Source: JACDBZ01 sp038233215
GTDB lineage: Bacteria; Chloroflexota; Limnocylindria; QHBO01
Assembly (NCBI GenBank): GCA_038233215.1
Contig: JBBSML010000001.1
Span: forward strand, 62,001 to 126,000
Direction of reading: 5' to 3'
DNA: 64,000 nucleotides
This document shows, in pieces, positions 33,056 to 42,412 of the stretch. The position numbers and the translations under genes are program-made. Positions within the stretch are counted from its first letter, which is position 1, and each line of letters starts with the position of its first letter. The notes below the pieces were generated by a model. It worked only from the letters and a program-made list of their open reading frames with translations, was not told where the DNA came from and did no database searches.

Positions 33056-34378
33056 GTGACCGATACCGAACGCCTCACCTATCGACAGGCCGTCGGCGCA
33101 CTCACCGAGCGCGGCCGCTTCGGGATCAGCATGGGGCTGGAGCGAGTCGAGCGCCTCATGGCAGAGGTCGATCATCCGGATCAGGAGCTGCGCGGGGCAC
33201 TGGTCGGCGGCACCAATGGCAAGGGTTCGGTGGTGGCCATGGCGCGCTCCGTGCTGGTGGAGGCGGGGCACCGCGTCGGCACCATGCCGAAGCCGCACCT
33301 GGTCAGCTACCGCGAGCGCGTGGCGATCGATGGTGAGCCGATCGGACCGCAGGAATTCGCCGCGGCGATCCAGCGCATCCTGCCGGCCATCGACAACGTC
33401 GCGACGGCGGTCGGGCCGCCGACCGAATTCGAGGCTCTCACCGCGGCCGCCATCGGCGAGCTGGCGCGGCGCCGAGTCGACCTCGCCATCGTCGAGGTCG
33501 GAATGGGCGGCCGCCTCGACGCCACGAACGTGCTCGATCTCGGCGTGGCGGTCATCACCAATATCCAGCATGACCACGAGGCTTACCTGGGCAATACGCT
33601 GGCCGCGATCGCTCGGGAGAAGGCCGCGATCATCAAGGGGCACAATGTGGCCGTCAGCGGAGCCTCCGGCCGTGGCCTGCGTCCGATCCTGGACCGATGC
33701 GACGACGTCGGCGCCTCCCTTCGCCGGGTCGGACCGCATCAGCCGTCCCGCGCAACACTCCGCCACCTCGACTGGGACGGGATCGTGCTGGATGTCGAGA
33801 CGCCCTCGCGCGAAGTTGCGGAGCTGCGCGTCGGGTTGCTCGGCGCGCATCAGGCCGATAACGCCGCGGTGATGTTCGCGCTCCTGGATGCATTGTCGGA
33901 ACGGCATGGGATCACCGCTGATGAGTCCAGCGTGCGTCGGGGGCTCGCCGACGTTCGCTGGCCGGGACGGCTCGAGCTGATCGACGGCCAACGCATTGGG
34001 CTCGGTCGCGTACTGCTCGACGGGGCCCATAATCCGGCAGGCGCCGAAGCGCTTACCCGAGCCCTTCAGGACCTCGGACTGCGGCGGCCGGCCATCGTCT
34101 TCGGAGCGATGCGGACGAAACGGGTCCATGCCGTCCTCCGCGCCCTGGCTCCGCTGGAGCCGCGCTTCATCTTCACCCAGGTCGAGAATTCCGGAGCCCA
34201 CGAGCCAGATCAACTTGCGCGCATCTGGCGCCGGGTGAGCGGAACGAGCGGCGAGGTGGCCCCGACCCCGGCCGACGCCATGCGGCGCGCGGACGGCGAT
34301 CCGGTCGTGGTGGCGGGCTCTCTCTACCTGGTCGGCGCCGTCCGGGGCATGATCACCGGGATGAGCGAGGAAGACTGA
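33056..34378 (+). CDS. folC: Folylpolyglutamate / dihydrofolate synthase
   Basis: The 440-residue Mur-ligase-fold enzyme has the P-loop GGTNGKGSV, the metal-binding NIQHDHEAYLG strand and the LLDGAHNPAGAEAL motif of the C-terminal domain. It adds glutamate to dihydropteroate and then extends the polyglutamate tail, using ATP. The start is GTG at 33056. It shares one base with folP (TGATG). With folP and folB it forms a compact folate operon; folK and folE are not adjacent. Confidence 0.94.
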   Translation: MTDTERLTYRQAVGALTERGRFGISMGLERVERLMAEVDHPDQELRGALVGGTNGKGSVVAMARSVLVEAGHRVGTMPKPHLVSYRERVAIDGEPIGPQEFAAAIQRILPAIDNVATAVGPPTEFEALTAAAIGELARRRVDLAIVEVGMGGRLDATNVLDLGVAVITNIQHDHEAYLGNTLAAIAREKAAIIKGHNVAVSGASGRGLRPILDRCDDVGASLRRVGPHQPSRATLRHLDWDGIVLDVETPSREVAELRVGLLGAHQADNAAVMFALLDALSERHGITADESSVRRGLADVRWPGRLELIDGQRIGLGRVLLDGAHNPAGAEALTRALQDLGLRRPAIVFGAMRTKRVHAVLRALAPLEPRFIFTQVENSGAHEPDQLARIWRRVSGTSGEVAPTPADAMRRADGDPVVVAGSLYLVGAVRGMITGMSEED

Positions 34379-35229
34379 TGGCGACCAAGCTCGTGTGGGG
34401 TGAGCGGACCTACCTGATGGGTATCATCAACCTCACGCCCGACTCGTTTTCGGGGGACGGGCTGGCGCCGGACGGACGCGATGCGCACGAGGTTGTCGCG
34501 GTCGCGCGTACCCTGGGCAGGTCAATGGTGACGGCCGGCGCCGACATCCTGGACATCGGAGCCGAGTCGACACGACCGCGCCGGGCCTACGGCGACCACC
34601 CGGAGGTTGATGCGGCGACGGAGCTCGCCATCGCCGTGCCCGTCGTGCGCGCCCTCGCCGCAGAGCTGGGTGACCGCGCGCGCATCAGCATCGACACCAG
34701 CAAGGGCGTGGTGGCGGCCGCCGCGATCGAGGCCGGAGCCACGATCGTCAACGATGTATGGGCCGCGCGACGGGACCCCGGCACGGCCGATGCGGCGGCA
34801 CGATCGGACGCGCATCTGGTGCTCATGCACAATCAGGAAGGTGATGGCTACCCGGACGGCGTGTTCCGGTCCGTCGTGAGGTGGCTCGGAGATGCGGTCG
34901 ATGCCGCGCTGGCTCAGGGCGTGGCGCGCGAGCGGTTGATCGTCGACCCCGGAATCGGCTTCGGCAAGTCAAAGGAAGACAACCTGGAGCTCCTCCATCG
35001 GCTTGCGGAGCTGAAGGCCGCGCTGGGTGGGCTGCCGCTGCTGGTGGGAACCAGTCGCAAGCGCTTCATCGGCGAGCTGCTCGATGGCGCGGCGGCCGAC
35101 GATCGGATCGAGGGTAGCACCGCCACCGCCGCGCTCGCCGTGATGGCCGGCGCCGATATCGTGCGAGTCCATGACGTGGGGCCTATTGCGCGCACGCTTC
35201 GTGTCACGGATGCGGTGGTACGCCGATGA
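34378..35229 (+). CDS. folP: Dihydropteroate synthase
   Basis: The 283-residue TIM-barrel enzyme joins pterin pyrophosphate with p-aminobenzoate, the step blocked by sulfonamides. Signature segments are GIINLTPDSFSGDG, DIGAESTRP, VNDVWAARRD, IVDPGIGFGKSKEDN and GTSRKRFIGELL. All pterin and phosphate ligands seem present. The insertion between strands is of normal size. The stop overlaps the folB start as ATGA. Confidence 0.96.
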   Translation: MATKLVWGERTYLMGIINLTPDSFSGDGLAPDGRDAHEVVAVARTLGRSMVTAGADILDIGAESTRPRRAYGDHPEVDAATELAIAVPVVRALAAELGDRARISIDTSKGVVAAAAIEAGATIVNDVWAARRDPGTADAAARSDAHLVLMHNQEGDGYPDGVFRSVVRWLGDAVDAALAQGVARERLIVDPGIGFGKSKEDNLELLHRLAELKAALGGLPLLVGTSRKRFIGELLDGAAADDRIEGSTATAALAVMAGADIVRVHDVGPIARTLRVTDAVVRR

Positions 35230-35624
35230 ATCTCGACGCATTTCCGGATCGCCTCAGCCTGCTCGGCATGCGCTTCGAAGCACGCCACGGCGTCCTCGAT
35301 TGGGAGAGGGAGACTCCGCAGCCATTCGAGGTGGACGTGGTGCTGCACGCCGATCTGGAGTCCGCCTCGCAGCGCGACGACCTTGCCGCGACCGCGGACT
35401 ACGCGGCACTCAATGGACTGGTGCGGGACATCGTCACCGAGCGCTCGTTCGATCTCATCGAGGCGCTCGCGGGCGCCATCATCAGGGCCGTGCTGGTCGC
35501 CACCGATCCCACCGTCGTCGGTGCCGCGGAGGTCCGAGTGCGCAAGCCGAAGGCGCCGATCGACGGCGCCTTCGACACAGTGGAGGTGACCATCACCCGG
35601 CGCCGTTCGGCGTCCGGTGCATAG
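35226..35624 (+). CDS. folB: Dihydroneopterin aldolase
   Basis: The 132-residue protein has the FolB tunnel fold: LLGMRFEARHGVLDWERE at the N-terminus, the conserved glutamate in EALAGAIIRAVL and the catalytic lysine region VRKPKAPIDGAFDTVEV. It cleaves dihydroneopterin to hydroxymethyl-dihydropterin and glycolaldehyde, two steps before folP. It is the last gene of the folate operon. The convergent HtrA gene ends 9 bases away. Confidence 0.92.
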   Translation: MNLDAFPDRLSLLGMRFEARHGVLDWERETPQPFEVDVVLHADLESASQRDDLAATADYAALNGLVRDIVTERSFDLIEALAGAIIRAVLVATDPTVVGAAEVRVRKPKAPIDGAFDTVEVTITRRRSASGA

Positions 35625-35633
35625 CCTTGTCGA

Positions 35634-36923
35634 TCATTTGTCGGCCGGCAGCTCCCCGAGCGTGACCTCAATCTCGCGCGACGACTTGTCGCGGAGGACA
35701 CGAAGCGTGATCGTGTCGCCCGGAGCGTGGGGTAGGATCAGGGTCGCCAGGTCCGAATCGGCGCTGACCTGCTCGCCGTCGACGGCGACGATGATGTCGC
35801 CCGACCGGAGTCCCGCTTCCTCTGCCGGACTGCCCGGGAAGACCGCCTCTCCGCTACCGTCCGCGGTACCGATCAGCGCGCCGTCATCGACCGGCAGGTC
35901 CTCCGCCGTGGCGAGCGCGGGGTCGACCGAAACGTAATACACGCCGATCCACGGCCGGGTCAGCTCATCGCCATCGAGGGCCTGCTGCATGATCGGCGTG
36001 GCGACATCGATCGGGATTGCGAAGCCAAGCCCCTGGCCGTTGGTACTCACGGCGGTGTTGACGCCAATCACCTGGCCGGCGCTGTTGACCAGCGGCCCGC
36101 CCGAGTTACCCGGGTTGATGGCAGCATCGGTCTGGATCAGGTTGTTGAGCTGCTCGGCGCTCGTCTGGGACGCGTCCGACGCCGTGATGCGTCGACCGAG
36201 GCCCGAGACAACGCCGGTGGTCACGGTGTTCTCGTAGCCGAGCGGATTGCCGATGGCGATGGCGACCTGCCCCGGCTCGAGATGGGATGAGGTGCCGATC
36301 GCGGCCATCGGCAGATCAGTCGCGTCGATCTTGACGATGGCGAGGTCGGTCAGGGTATCAATGCCGTACACCTCGCCCGTGAACTGTCGTCCGTCGTTCA
36401 GTGTGATGCCGAGCTCGGAGGCGTCCTCGACGACGTGGCGATTCGTCAGGATCCAGCCATCGGCGTCGTAGATAAATCCTGAGCCGGTTCCGCTCGCGGA
36501 CCCCAGCACGCCGCCACCGGACGACTGGATGGTCACGACCGCGGGCGTAACCTGGTCGACCGCCGCGATGACCGCGCTCGACTCATCGATGCGCACGTCG
36601 CTCACGTTGTTCGCGGCCGGGGTGGCTGTCACGTCCCCGGTGATCGGGGTTGCAGGCTCGCGGATCATGTTCGATACGGCGACCGCGGAGAGCGCGCCCG
36701 AGAGGATGCCGGCCACCAGCGCGATGGTGATGATGGGCAGGGGGCCGAGGCCTCGTCGCGGTGCCGGTGCGGTCGTAACCTGGGGCGCTCGGCTGCTCCA
36801 GGCCGGGGCCGCCTGCCAGCCTGCGTGGAGATCATCGGCGGCGGAAGGGTGACCGTAGCGCTGAACCTCGACCGGCTCGGTCGGATCGCGGTCGGTGGAT
36901 CGGTTGGAATCGTTCGTCGTCAT
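35634..36923 (-). CDS. htrA: HtrA/DegP-type membrane-anchored serine protease with PDZ domain
   Basis: The 429-residue protein has a disordered cytoplasmic N-terminus, one membrane helix (about 68-90, IITIALVAGILSGALSAVAV), an extracellular trypsin-like domain and one PDZ domain. The catalytic triad is visible: His in TNRHVVEDASE, Asp in TDLAIVKID and Ser in NPGNSGGPLVN. It degrades or refolds misfolded proteins at the outer face of the membrane. It lies 51 bases behind the histidine kinase gene, which resembles CssRS-HtrA arrangements in Gram-positive bacteria. Confidence 0.94.
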   Translation of the reverse strand: MTTNDSNRSTDRDPTEPVEVQRYGHPSAADDLHAGWQAAPAWSSRAPQVTTAPAPRRGLGPLPIITIALVAGILSGALSAVAVSNMIREPATPITGDVTATPAANNVSDVRIDESSAVIAAVDQVTPAVVTIQSSGGGVLGSASGTGSGFIYDADGWILTNRHVVEDASELGITLNDGRQFTGEVYGIDTLTDLAIVKIDATDLPMAAIGTSSHLEPGQVAIAIGNPLGYENTVTTGVVSGLGRRITASDASQTSAEQLNNLIQTDAAINPGNSGGPLVNSAGQVIGVNTAVSTNGQGLGFAIPIDVATPIMQQALDGDELTRPWIGVYYVSVDPALATAEDLPVDDGALIGTADGSGEAVFPGSPAEEAGLRSGDIIVAVDGEQVSADSDLATLILPHAPGDTITLRVLRDKSSREIEVTLGELPADK

Positions 36924-36974
36924 CGGTGTTGCTTCATCCTGAGGTACAAGCTGCCCTGTCCGGGCGGGCACCAC

Positions 36975-38534
36975 TCAATCTGAGGACTCCTGATTGCGTG
37001 CAGACGCCATGTCGCGTGAAGTTTCGTTGACCTTCGCGGTCGGCCGCAGAAGCATGATGCGGAAGACGGTTCCCTCTCCGACGACGCTGGCGACCTCGAT
37101 CTCGCCGCCGTGCATATCAACGATCGAACGGACGATGGCGAGGCCCAGCCCGCTCCCGGAGGCGCGCGCGTCCCCCGTATTCGTGCCGCGATAGAACCGT
37201 TCGAAAATCCGTGGCAGCTCGTCAGCCTGGATCCCGGCACCGCTGTCGTGGACCTCGATCGTCGCCTGCTCGTCATCCTCGGCGAGGCGCACCGACACCG
37301 CCCCACCGCGCGGCGTGAACTTGAGCGCGTTGCCGATCAGGTTCGTAAGGAGCTGAATGATCCGTTCGCGGTCGAAGCGCAGATCCACGGAGTCCGCCGG
37401 CACGAAGCTCTGGAGGCCGATGCCGCGCGCCAGGGCAACCTCGGAAAGGGCCTGCACCACTGCCTGGATCGGGTCGCGCAGGTCACCCTCCTGCATATCG
37501 AGCGGGAAGATGCCGGCATCGATCCTCGACAGGTCGAGCAGGTTCGTGCTGAGCCATTCGAGCCGACCGATCTGTTCCGCCGACCGGCCCAGGAACTCGA
37601 CGCGCGTGGCCTCGTCGACCTGGCCGTCGCTCTGGAGCTCGGCATACATCTTGAGCGCCGCGATCGGCGTCCGAAGCTCATGGCTCACATCGGCGACGAA
37701 CTCGCGCAGCCGATCACGGTCAGCCTCCAGCATGCGGAGCGTGCCTGCCAGCCGGTCCGCCATCACGTTGAACTGCGCCGAGAGCTCGTCCACCTCGAGC
37801 ACTCCCGAGGCGGTGGCGCGCTCGTCGAGATGTCCCTGCGCAACGCGGCCGGCGACGCCGCGAAGGCGATGGATGGGCGCCGTCACGCGTCGCGCCGCGA
37901 TGATGCCGAAGACGACGGCGGCGAAGAGAGCTAGCAGTCCGGCACCCAGGATCGCCGACCGAATCTGGGCCAGCGTCGCCTCGCGAGAAGTGTAGGGCTG
38001 CGAAACGTCGAGTTCGTACCGCGCCACGCCCCCGCGCGGAAGGGCGATCACGATTTGCTGCCGCACCGGCTCCACGGGATCTGCGCGCAATCCGCGGGCC
38101 TCGAGGGCTTGGATATTGACCGGCGTGCTCAGCGCAACGCGCTCCCCGTCCTCGTTGAACACCGCATACGTCGCCGGCAGGATGAACTGGGCGGCGACCT
38201 GGAGCGCCGGGCGCACGACGTACCGGGCACGCACCTCGGCCGCCTCCACGAAGCCGGGCCGGTCATTCGCGATCTCACTCGTCGCGTACTGGAGCATGAG
38301 CAGCTCGGTCGCTCCGGCGGCCGTCTCGAGCCGCTCGGTCGTCTGTTCGGCAAAGTAGCCCGGCAGGATCTGGTTGATGGCCGCGGCGGAGACGATGAGG
38401 CCAACCAGCGCCACCGACCCAATCGCCACGACCAGTCGCGTGTTGAGCCGTTGAAAGACCGCGCTCCAGCCTCGCGGGAGATGAAGCCTGCCGGTCGGCT
38501 CGGTCCGCTCCGCCTCAGTCCTCGGCGAAGGCAT
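36975..38534 (-). CDS. Sensor histidine kinase (HAMP-HisKA-HATPase)
   Basis: The 519-residue protein has two membrane helices (about 34-56 and 190-212) enclosing a sensor domain of about 130 residues, a HAMP linker, the phosphoacceptor helix VADVSHELRTPIAALK and an ATPase domain with N-box NLIGNALKFTP, G1 DSGAGIQ and G2 GSGLGLAIV. It autophosphorylates on the His and passes phosphate to the partner regulator, whose gene overlaps its own start by 20 bases. The likely stimulus is envelope or secretion stress, judging from the downstream protease (inference). Confidence 0.94.
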   Translation of the reverse strand: MPSPRTEAERTEPTGRLHLPRGWSAVFQRLNTRLVVAIGSVALVGLIVSAAAINQILPGYFAEQTTERLETAAGATELLMLQYATSEIANDRPGFVEAAEVRARYVVRPALQVAAQFILPATYAVFNEDGERVALSTPVNIQALEARGLRADPVEPVRQQIVIALPRGGVARYELDVSQPYTSREATLAQIRSAILGAGLLALFAAVVFGIIAARRVTAPIHRLRGVAGRVAQGHLDERATASGVLEVDELSAQFNVMADRLAGTLRMLEADRDRLREFVADVSHELRTPIAALKMYAELQSDGQVDEATRVEFLGRSAEQIGRLEWLSTNLLDLSRIDAGIFPLDMQEGDLRDPIQAVVQALSEVALARGIGLQSFVPADSVDLRFDRERIIQLLTNLIGNALKFTPRGGAVSVRLAEDDEQATIEVHDSGAGIQADELPRIFERFYRGTNTGDARASGSGLGLAIVRSIVDMHGGEIEVASVVGEGTVFRIMLLRPTAKVNETSRDMASARNQESSD

Positions 38535-39213
38535 ACCCGACGCCCCTCACCGTTCGGATGTAGCGGGGCTGGGCAGGATCCGGCTCGATCTTGTCCCGGA
38601 TGTGGCTGATGTGAACGTTGATCGTGCGCTCGTCCTGCTCCAGGGCGTCATCGTAATCGCGCACCAGCTCGAGCAGCTGCCCGCGCGTGTAGACCCGGCC
38701 CGGCCGTGCCGCCAGGTGCCGCAACAGATCGAACTCGGTCGTCGTCAGGCCGATCCGCACACCGTCGCGCGTGACCCTGCGACGCTCGAGATCGATCACC
38801 AGGTTGTTGCGCCGCAGCGTTCGACCGGTTTCGGTATCCGCCAGCTCGCCGTAGGCACGGCGCAGGAGGGCCTTGATGCGGCTCACCAGCTCACGGACGC
38901 TGAACGGCTTGACGAGGTAATCGTCCGCCCCCATCTCGAGACCCACCACCTTGTCGACCTCGTCGGACCGCGCGGTCAGGAACAGGATCGGCGCTCGCGT
39001 CTCGCGGCGAAGCTGTCGAAGTACCTCGAAGCCGTCCATCCCGGGCAGCCTCACGTCGAGCACGACGAGATCCGGCGCGAGATCGGCGAAGTTGGCAAGC
39101 GCATCCTCCCCCGTCGGCTGGACGCTCACCGCGTACCCCTCGCGCTCGAGGGCCACCTGGACGCCGCGCGCAACAGCGGGCTCGTCCTCAACAATCATGA
39201 TCGTGCCGGCCAT
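38515..39213 (-). CDS. OmpR-family response regulator
   Basis: The 232-residue protein has a receiver domain with phosphoacceptor Asp in LVVLDVRLPG and Lys in LVKPFSVREL, then a winged-helix DNA-binding domain (VRIGLTTTEFDLLRHLAARPGRVYTR and HISHIRDKIEPDPAQPRYIRTVRGVGYAF, here split by the recognition helix). It pairs with the kinase at 36975. TATACT lies 7 bases before the ATG, a close match to consensus. The operon regulator-kinase-htrA runs to 35634. Confidence 0.95.
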   Translation of the reverse strand: MAGTIMIVEDEPAVARGVQVALEREGYAVSVQPTGEDALANFADLAPDLVVLDVRLPGMDGFEVLRQLRRETRAPILFLTARSDEVDKVVGLEMGADDYLVKPFSVRELVSRIKALLRRAYGELADTETGRTLRRNNLVIDLERRRVTRDGVRIGLTTTEFDLLRHLAARPGRVYTRGQLLELVRDYDDALEQDERTINVHISHIRDKIEPDPAQPRYIRTVRGVGYAFAED

Positions 39214-39220
39214 GCAGGCC

Positions 39221-39226
39221 AGTATA
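39221..39226 (-). promoter_or_regulatory. -10 element (TATACT) of the two-component operon, leaderless
   Basis: Minus-strand TATACT with 7 bases to the ATG at 39213, one of the best -10 hexamers in the window. Confidence 0.5.
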
Positions 39227-39269
39227 GGAACCGGCCCGCCGCACTTGATTGCAGTCGGCTGAAGAAGCC

Positions 39270-39542
39270 TTAACGTTCGTGCGTCAGGGCGGCATCGAGC
39301 GCCGGGTCGATGCCGCGGAAGAAGTCGGCCGCGGCGACCGGCACCTCGACATCCGGTGCGATCGGGAGGCGCGGATCGTCGGCGGCGGCGAGTTGCCAGT
39401 AACGTGTGCTCACGCCGACCCGCATCGGCACCGGAAGGGCGTCCAGCGCGATCCAGCGCACGTCGTTCCAGAAGTTGAGGCCGTCACCCAATGATTCGTT
39501 CGAAGCGGGCTGCTTGCCCACCCCATTCACGCGCGGTACCAT
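39270..39542 (-). pseudogene. C-terminal relic of an S41-type peptidase
   Basis: This 90-codon frame in the 419-base gap between the response regulator and L25 ends like an S41/tail-specific protease relative: RVGVSTRYWQ, DDPRLPIAPDVEVPV, ADFFRGIDPALDAAL. In intact proteins this segment follows the catalytic domain and closes the fold. Here nothing precedes it; the catalytic Ser/Lys domain and signal are absent. It is probably the remains of a deleted gene. The rest of the gap holds the regulator promoter and the L25 leader. Confidence 0.45.
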
Positions 39543-39632
39543 GCCGCTTCGCGCGCACTGCGCATTCGATCAGTTCGGCGCTGCCCGCACCGGTCCGAGG
39601 CGCCCGACCACCAGAGAGGAATCACCATCACC

Positions 39633-40334
39633 ATGGACCTGGAGCTCACCCTCGATGCGCGTGAGGCGCAGGGCAAGGCCAATAAGCGGTTGCGCCGCGA
39701 AGGGTTCGTGCCCGGCGTCGTGTACGGCAAGGGCGAGGAGTCCACAAACGTGCAGGTCGAGGCCAAGACGTTCGAGGTTCTCTACCGCGCCGCGGGCAAG
39801 ACATCGGTCGTCAAATTTCGCCTCCCGGGCGCCGGCCGGGCGACGAGCGGCTTCATCAAGAGCGTCCAGCGCCATCCGTTGAGTGGTCGCGCACTCCATG
39901 TCGACTACTACCTCGTCAACCTCAAGGTCGAGATGGAAGTCGACGTCCCCCTCATCTTCACCGGCGAGGCACCGGCGGTCGAGGCCACCGGCGGAACGCT
40001 CCTCCACAACCTGTCGAGCATCCATGTCAAGGCGCTGCCCACCGACATCCCGCACGAGATCGTGGTGGATGTCTCGGTGCTGAAGAGCCTGGATGTCGCC
40101 ATCCACGTCAGGGACCTCAACCTCAATCGTGACCTGGTAACGGTCATGACCGATGGTGAAACGCAGGTAGCGACCGTCGTTCCGCCGCGGGTCGAGGAAG
40201 AGCCGGAGACGGTCGTCGCCGAGGGCGAGGAGGGCGAGGCCGCCGAAGATGGCGAGGGTGGCGAGGGTGGCGAGGACGAGGCCGCCGAGGGCGGCGAGGG
40301 CGGCGAAGCTTCCGAGGGCTCCTCCGAGTCCTAG
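39633..40334 (+). CDS. rplY: 50S ribosomal protein L25/TL5 (CTC family)
   Basis: The 233-residue protein has the N-terminal 5S-rRNA-binding L25 domain (ELTLDAREAQGKANKRLRREG, VPGVVYGKG) and the C-terminal TL5/CTC domain (VDVPLIFTGEAPAVEATGG, VKALPTDIPHEIVVDVS read across the junction). It ends with about 45 residues of Glu/Gly/Ala/Ser low complexity, longer than usual. L25 stabilises 5S rRNA in the large subunit; CTC forms are also linked to stress. A GAGAGG ribosome site precedes the ATG. Confidence 0.94.
   Translation: MDLELTLDAREAQGKANKRLRREGFVPGVVYGKGEESTNVQVEAKTFEVLYRAAGKTSVVKFRLPGAGRATSGFIKSVQRHPLSGRALHVDYYLVNLKVEMEVDVPLIFTGEAPAVEATGGTLLHNLSSIHVKALPTDIPHEIVVDVSVLKSLDVAIHVRDLNLNRDLVTVMTDGETQVATVVPPRVEEEPETVVAEGEEGEAAEDGEGGEGGEDEAAEGGEGGEASEGSSES
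40205..40322 (+). repeat. GGCGAGG-type imperfect repeats in L25 tail
   Basis: Repeated GGCGAGG/GCCGAGG units encode the acidic Gly/Glu tail of L25. It is a low-complexity coding repeat that could vary in length between strains. Confidence 0.7.
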
Positions 40335-40532
40335 GCGCACCGCGACGCGACTTCATTCCGGCAAGTACCCCGTCGTCGCGGCCACCCTGCACCGCGCGGG
40401 GTTCGACCGGAGTTTCGGTGTGGGCCTGGCCTGAACCGGGCTTTCGGGCGGGGACCGTGCTGCATCAGCGGCGAACTATCGGCGAGAGCCGGCGCGACGT
40501 TCCGCCGAATCCTGCTTTCGGGGGAGGTCATC

Positions 40533-41426
40533 GTGCTGGGCGCGCGCAACGAACCGCCCTCCCTTCGGCGTCTTCGAGCCATGAAGGCGCTGCCGATCCT
40601 TGCCGTGGCCCTGGTGATCGTGGGTTGCTCGACTCCCGTCGGGAGCGGCAGCCCGTCGGCTTCAATAGCGCCTCCGGCATCCTCGGCACGCGCTGGATCG
40701 GCGCCAACATCAACCTCGCCCAGCGCCCCGTCGCGCGCGCCGGAGAGCGCAACTGACCTGCTCGACTGCGACGGGCCCGTTTCGACGATGGGAGGGCGCG
40801 CCGATGACTTCGGTCCCGATGGCGCCGGAAGCACCCCGGATGAGGCGTTCGCGGACTGGATGAAGGTCAATCCGTTCACCGTGCCGCGCTCGGGCTACCG
40901 CTCGCTGGGCAGCATCGGGGACCGCGCCGTTTACGCCTATGAGGCAGAGGACAGGATCAAGGTGATCGTCGTCATCTCACCGCGGTTCAGCGCGCTGGTG
41001 GGAGGTGCCTCTTTCACCATCGAGGAGATGCGGACCTGCGACCCGTCGGAATACGGTGCGATGGTCGACCTTGGCCCGCACCAACGGGTGTGGGCGCACG
41101 AGGAGACCGGCGAGGTGCTGACGGATATTGCCGGCCCCGGACACTGTGGATGGGAGAGCGCCCGCATGCTGCACCTGTCGAATGAGGACGGGACGCTCGC
41201 CAAACAGTATCTGCGGGACCCGCTCGGGGTCTTCGACGATGTGCCTGCCCTGCTGGACACCTACGCCGAAAGCGTGGAGCTCCCCGCCGATGCCACGTTC
41301 AGCGGCTATCAAACGGTGGACGGGCTGGAGCTGTGGTTCACGCCGGACGACCGCGCCGCCTACGTGGTCACGCCGGATGGCGTCGAGCGCTGGCCGCGGG
41401 CAGACGAGCCGATCGGCTGCGAGTAG
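40533..41426 (+). CDS. Lipoprotein of unknown function
   Basis: The 297-residue protein starts at GTG 40533, chosen because a near-perfect ribosome site (GGGGAGG) lies 5 bases upstream; an ATG 16 codons later would give a shorter n-region. The signal peptide has basic residues, a hydrophobic core and lipobox VIVGC (C32). A Ser/Ala/Pro linker (about 35-70) leads to a folded domain of about 220 residues with three cysteines (LLDCDGP, RTCDPS, GHCGWE) plus one at the C-terminus, possibly in disulfides. No family is recognised. Confidence 0.7.
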   Translation: MLGARNEPPSLRRLRAMKALPILAVALVIVGCSTPVGSGSPSASIAPPASSARAGSAPTSTSPSAPSRAPESATDLLDCDGPVSTMGGRADDFGPDGAGSTPDEAFADWMKVNPFTVPRSGYRSLGSIGDRAVYAYEAEDRIKVIVVISPRFSALVGGASFTIEEMRTCDPSEYGAMVDLGPHQRVWAHEETGEVLTDIAGPGHCGWESARMLHLSNEDGTLAKQYLRDPLGVFDDVPALLDTYAESVELPADATFSGYQTVDGLELWFTPDDRAAYVVTPDGVERWPRADEPIGCE

Positions 41427-41435
41427 GGGCCTCGA

Positions 41436-42380
41436 CTACTCGCCGATGAGGCCCCCGACCTCGGCGCGAATGGCCTCGACGTCCGCTTCCAGGATGTAGC
41501 CGCGGCCGTCGCCGCGATCGCCCTCGAAGGTGATGAGCGGCGGCTCGATCAGCACGAAGCGGATTTCCGCGTCACCGGCGCGGCGCACGAGCTCGAGCAG
41601 CGTCGACACATCGTCGAGGGGCAGGTCCGTCTCGAGCGATTCGAACGAGTCGAGGGCAGCGCGCAGGTCGAGGTCGGTCTCCGGGTCGACGAACCTGCCG
41701 ATGAGGGCGACGATGACCTCCTGCTGGCGTCCCATGCGACCGTAGTCCTGATCGACGCGCGTACGGACGTACCCCAGCGCCGCCTGGCCATCGAGCTCCT
41801 GGTCGCCGGCCGCGAGATCGAGGTCGACGATGGGGTCCACGATCGGACTGGGTGGCGAGACCGCAATGGTGCCGACGGCCTCGACCAGACCCGCGAAGTC
41901 GTCCATGTCGAGGACGACATGCGCGTCGATCGGCACGCCATACAGCGATGCCATGGCGCCGACCAGGGCCTCGATGCCACGCTCCCGGTACAGGCTGTTG
42001 ATCTTGCGTTCCCAGGCCCCGCCGTCCGCGAGTGGCACATCGACCGTGTCCCGAGGGAGCGAGATGAGCGTCAGCTCGGATTGGTCGGCCGACAGGCTGA
42101 CGACCATGAGTGCATCGGTATTCGGGGCGTCGCCTTCTTCCTCGCGCGGCTCGTTGAGATCGGTCCCCACGTACAGGACGGTCCAGCGTCGATCGATCAG
42201 GTCGGCGTTCAGTGAGGCGCTCGCTGACGCCGATGGCTCGGCGCTCTCCGGCGTGCTCGGTGACGGGACCGCATCGGACGGCGGTCCGGCCGACGAGAGA
42301 AGGACGAAACCCACGACGGCGCCGAGGACAATAACCGCGAGGCCGATGAGGATGGCGTGACTGCGTTGCATGCCGCTCAT
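41436..42380 (-). CDS. LytR-CpsA-Psr (LCP) family protein
   Basis: The 314-residue protein has one N-terminal membrane anchor, a Ser/Pro/Ala linker and an extracellular LCP domain: VLYVGTDLNEP, DALMVVSL, LISLPRDTVDVPL (the Arg-Asp pair that contacts the lipid pyrophosphate), KINSLYRERGIEALVGAM and ALGYVRTRVDQDYGRMGRQQ. LCP enzymes transfer glycans or teichoic-like polymers from undecaprenyl pyrophosphate to peptidoglycan. ATG 42371 is an alternative start, 7 bases after a weak CACAAT hexamer (42379-42384). Confidence 0.92.
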   Translation of the reverse strand: MSGMQRSHAILIGLAVIVLGAVVGFVLLSSAGPPSDAVPSPSTPESAEPSASASASLNADLIDRRWTVLYVGTDLNEPREEEGDAPNTDALMVVSLSADQSELTLISLPRDTVDVPLADGGAWERKINSLYRERGIEALVGAMASLYGVPIDAHVVLDMDDFAGLVEAVGTIAVSPPSPIVDPIVDLDLAAGDQELDGQAALGYVRTRVDQDYGRMGRQQEVIVALIGRFVDPETDLDLRAALDSFESLETDLPLDDVSTLLELVRRAGDAEIRFVLIEPPLITFEGDRGDGRGYILEADVEAIRAEVGGLIGE

Positions 42381-42412
42381 TGTGGCGACTTCCGGGTGGC
42401 ATGATCAGCTCC

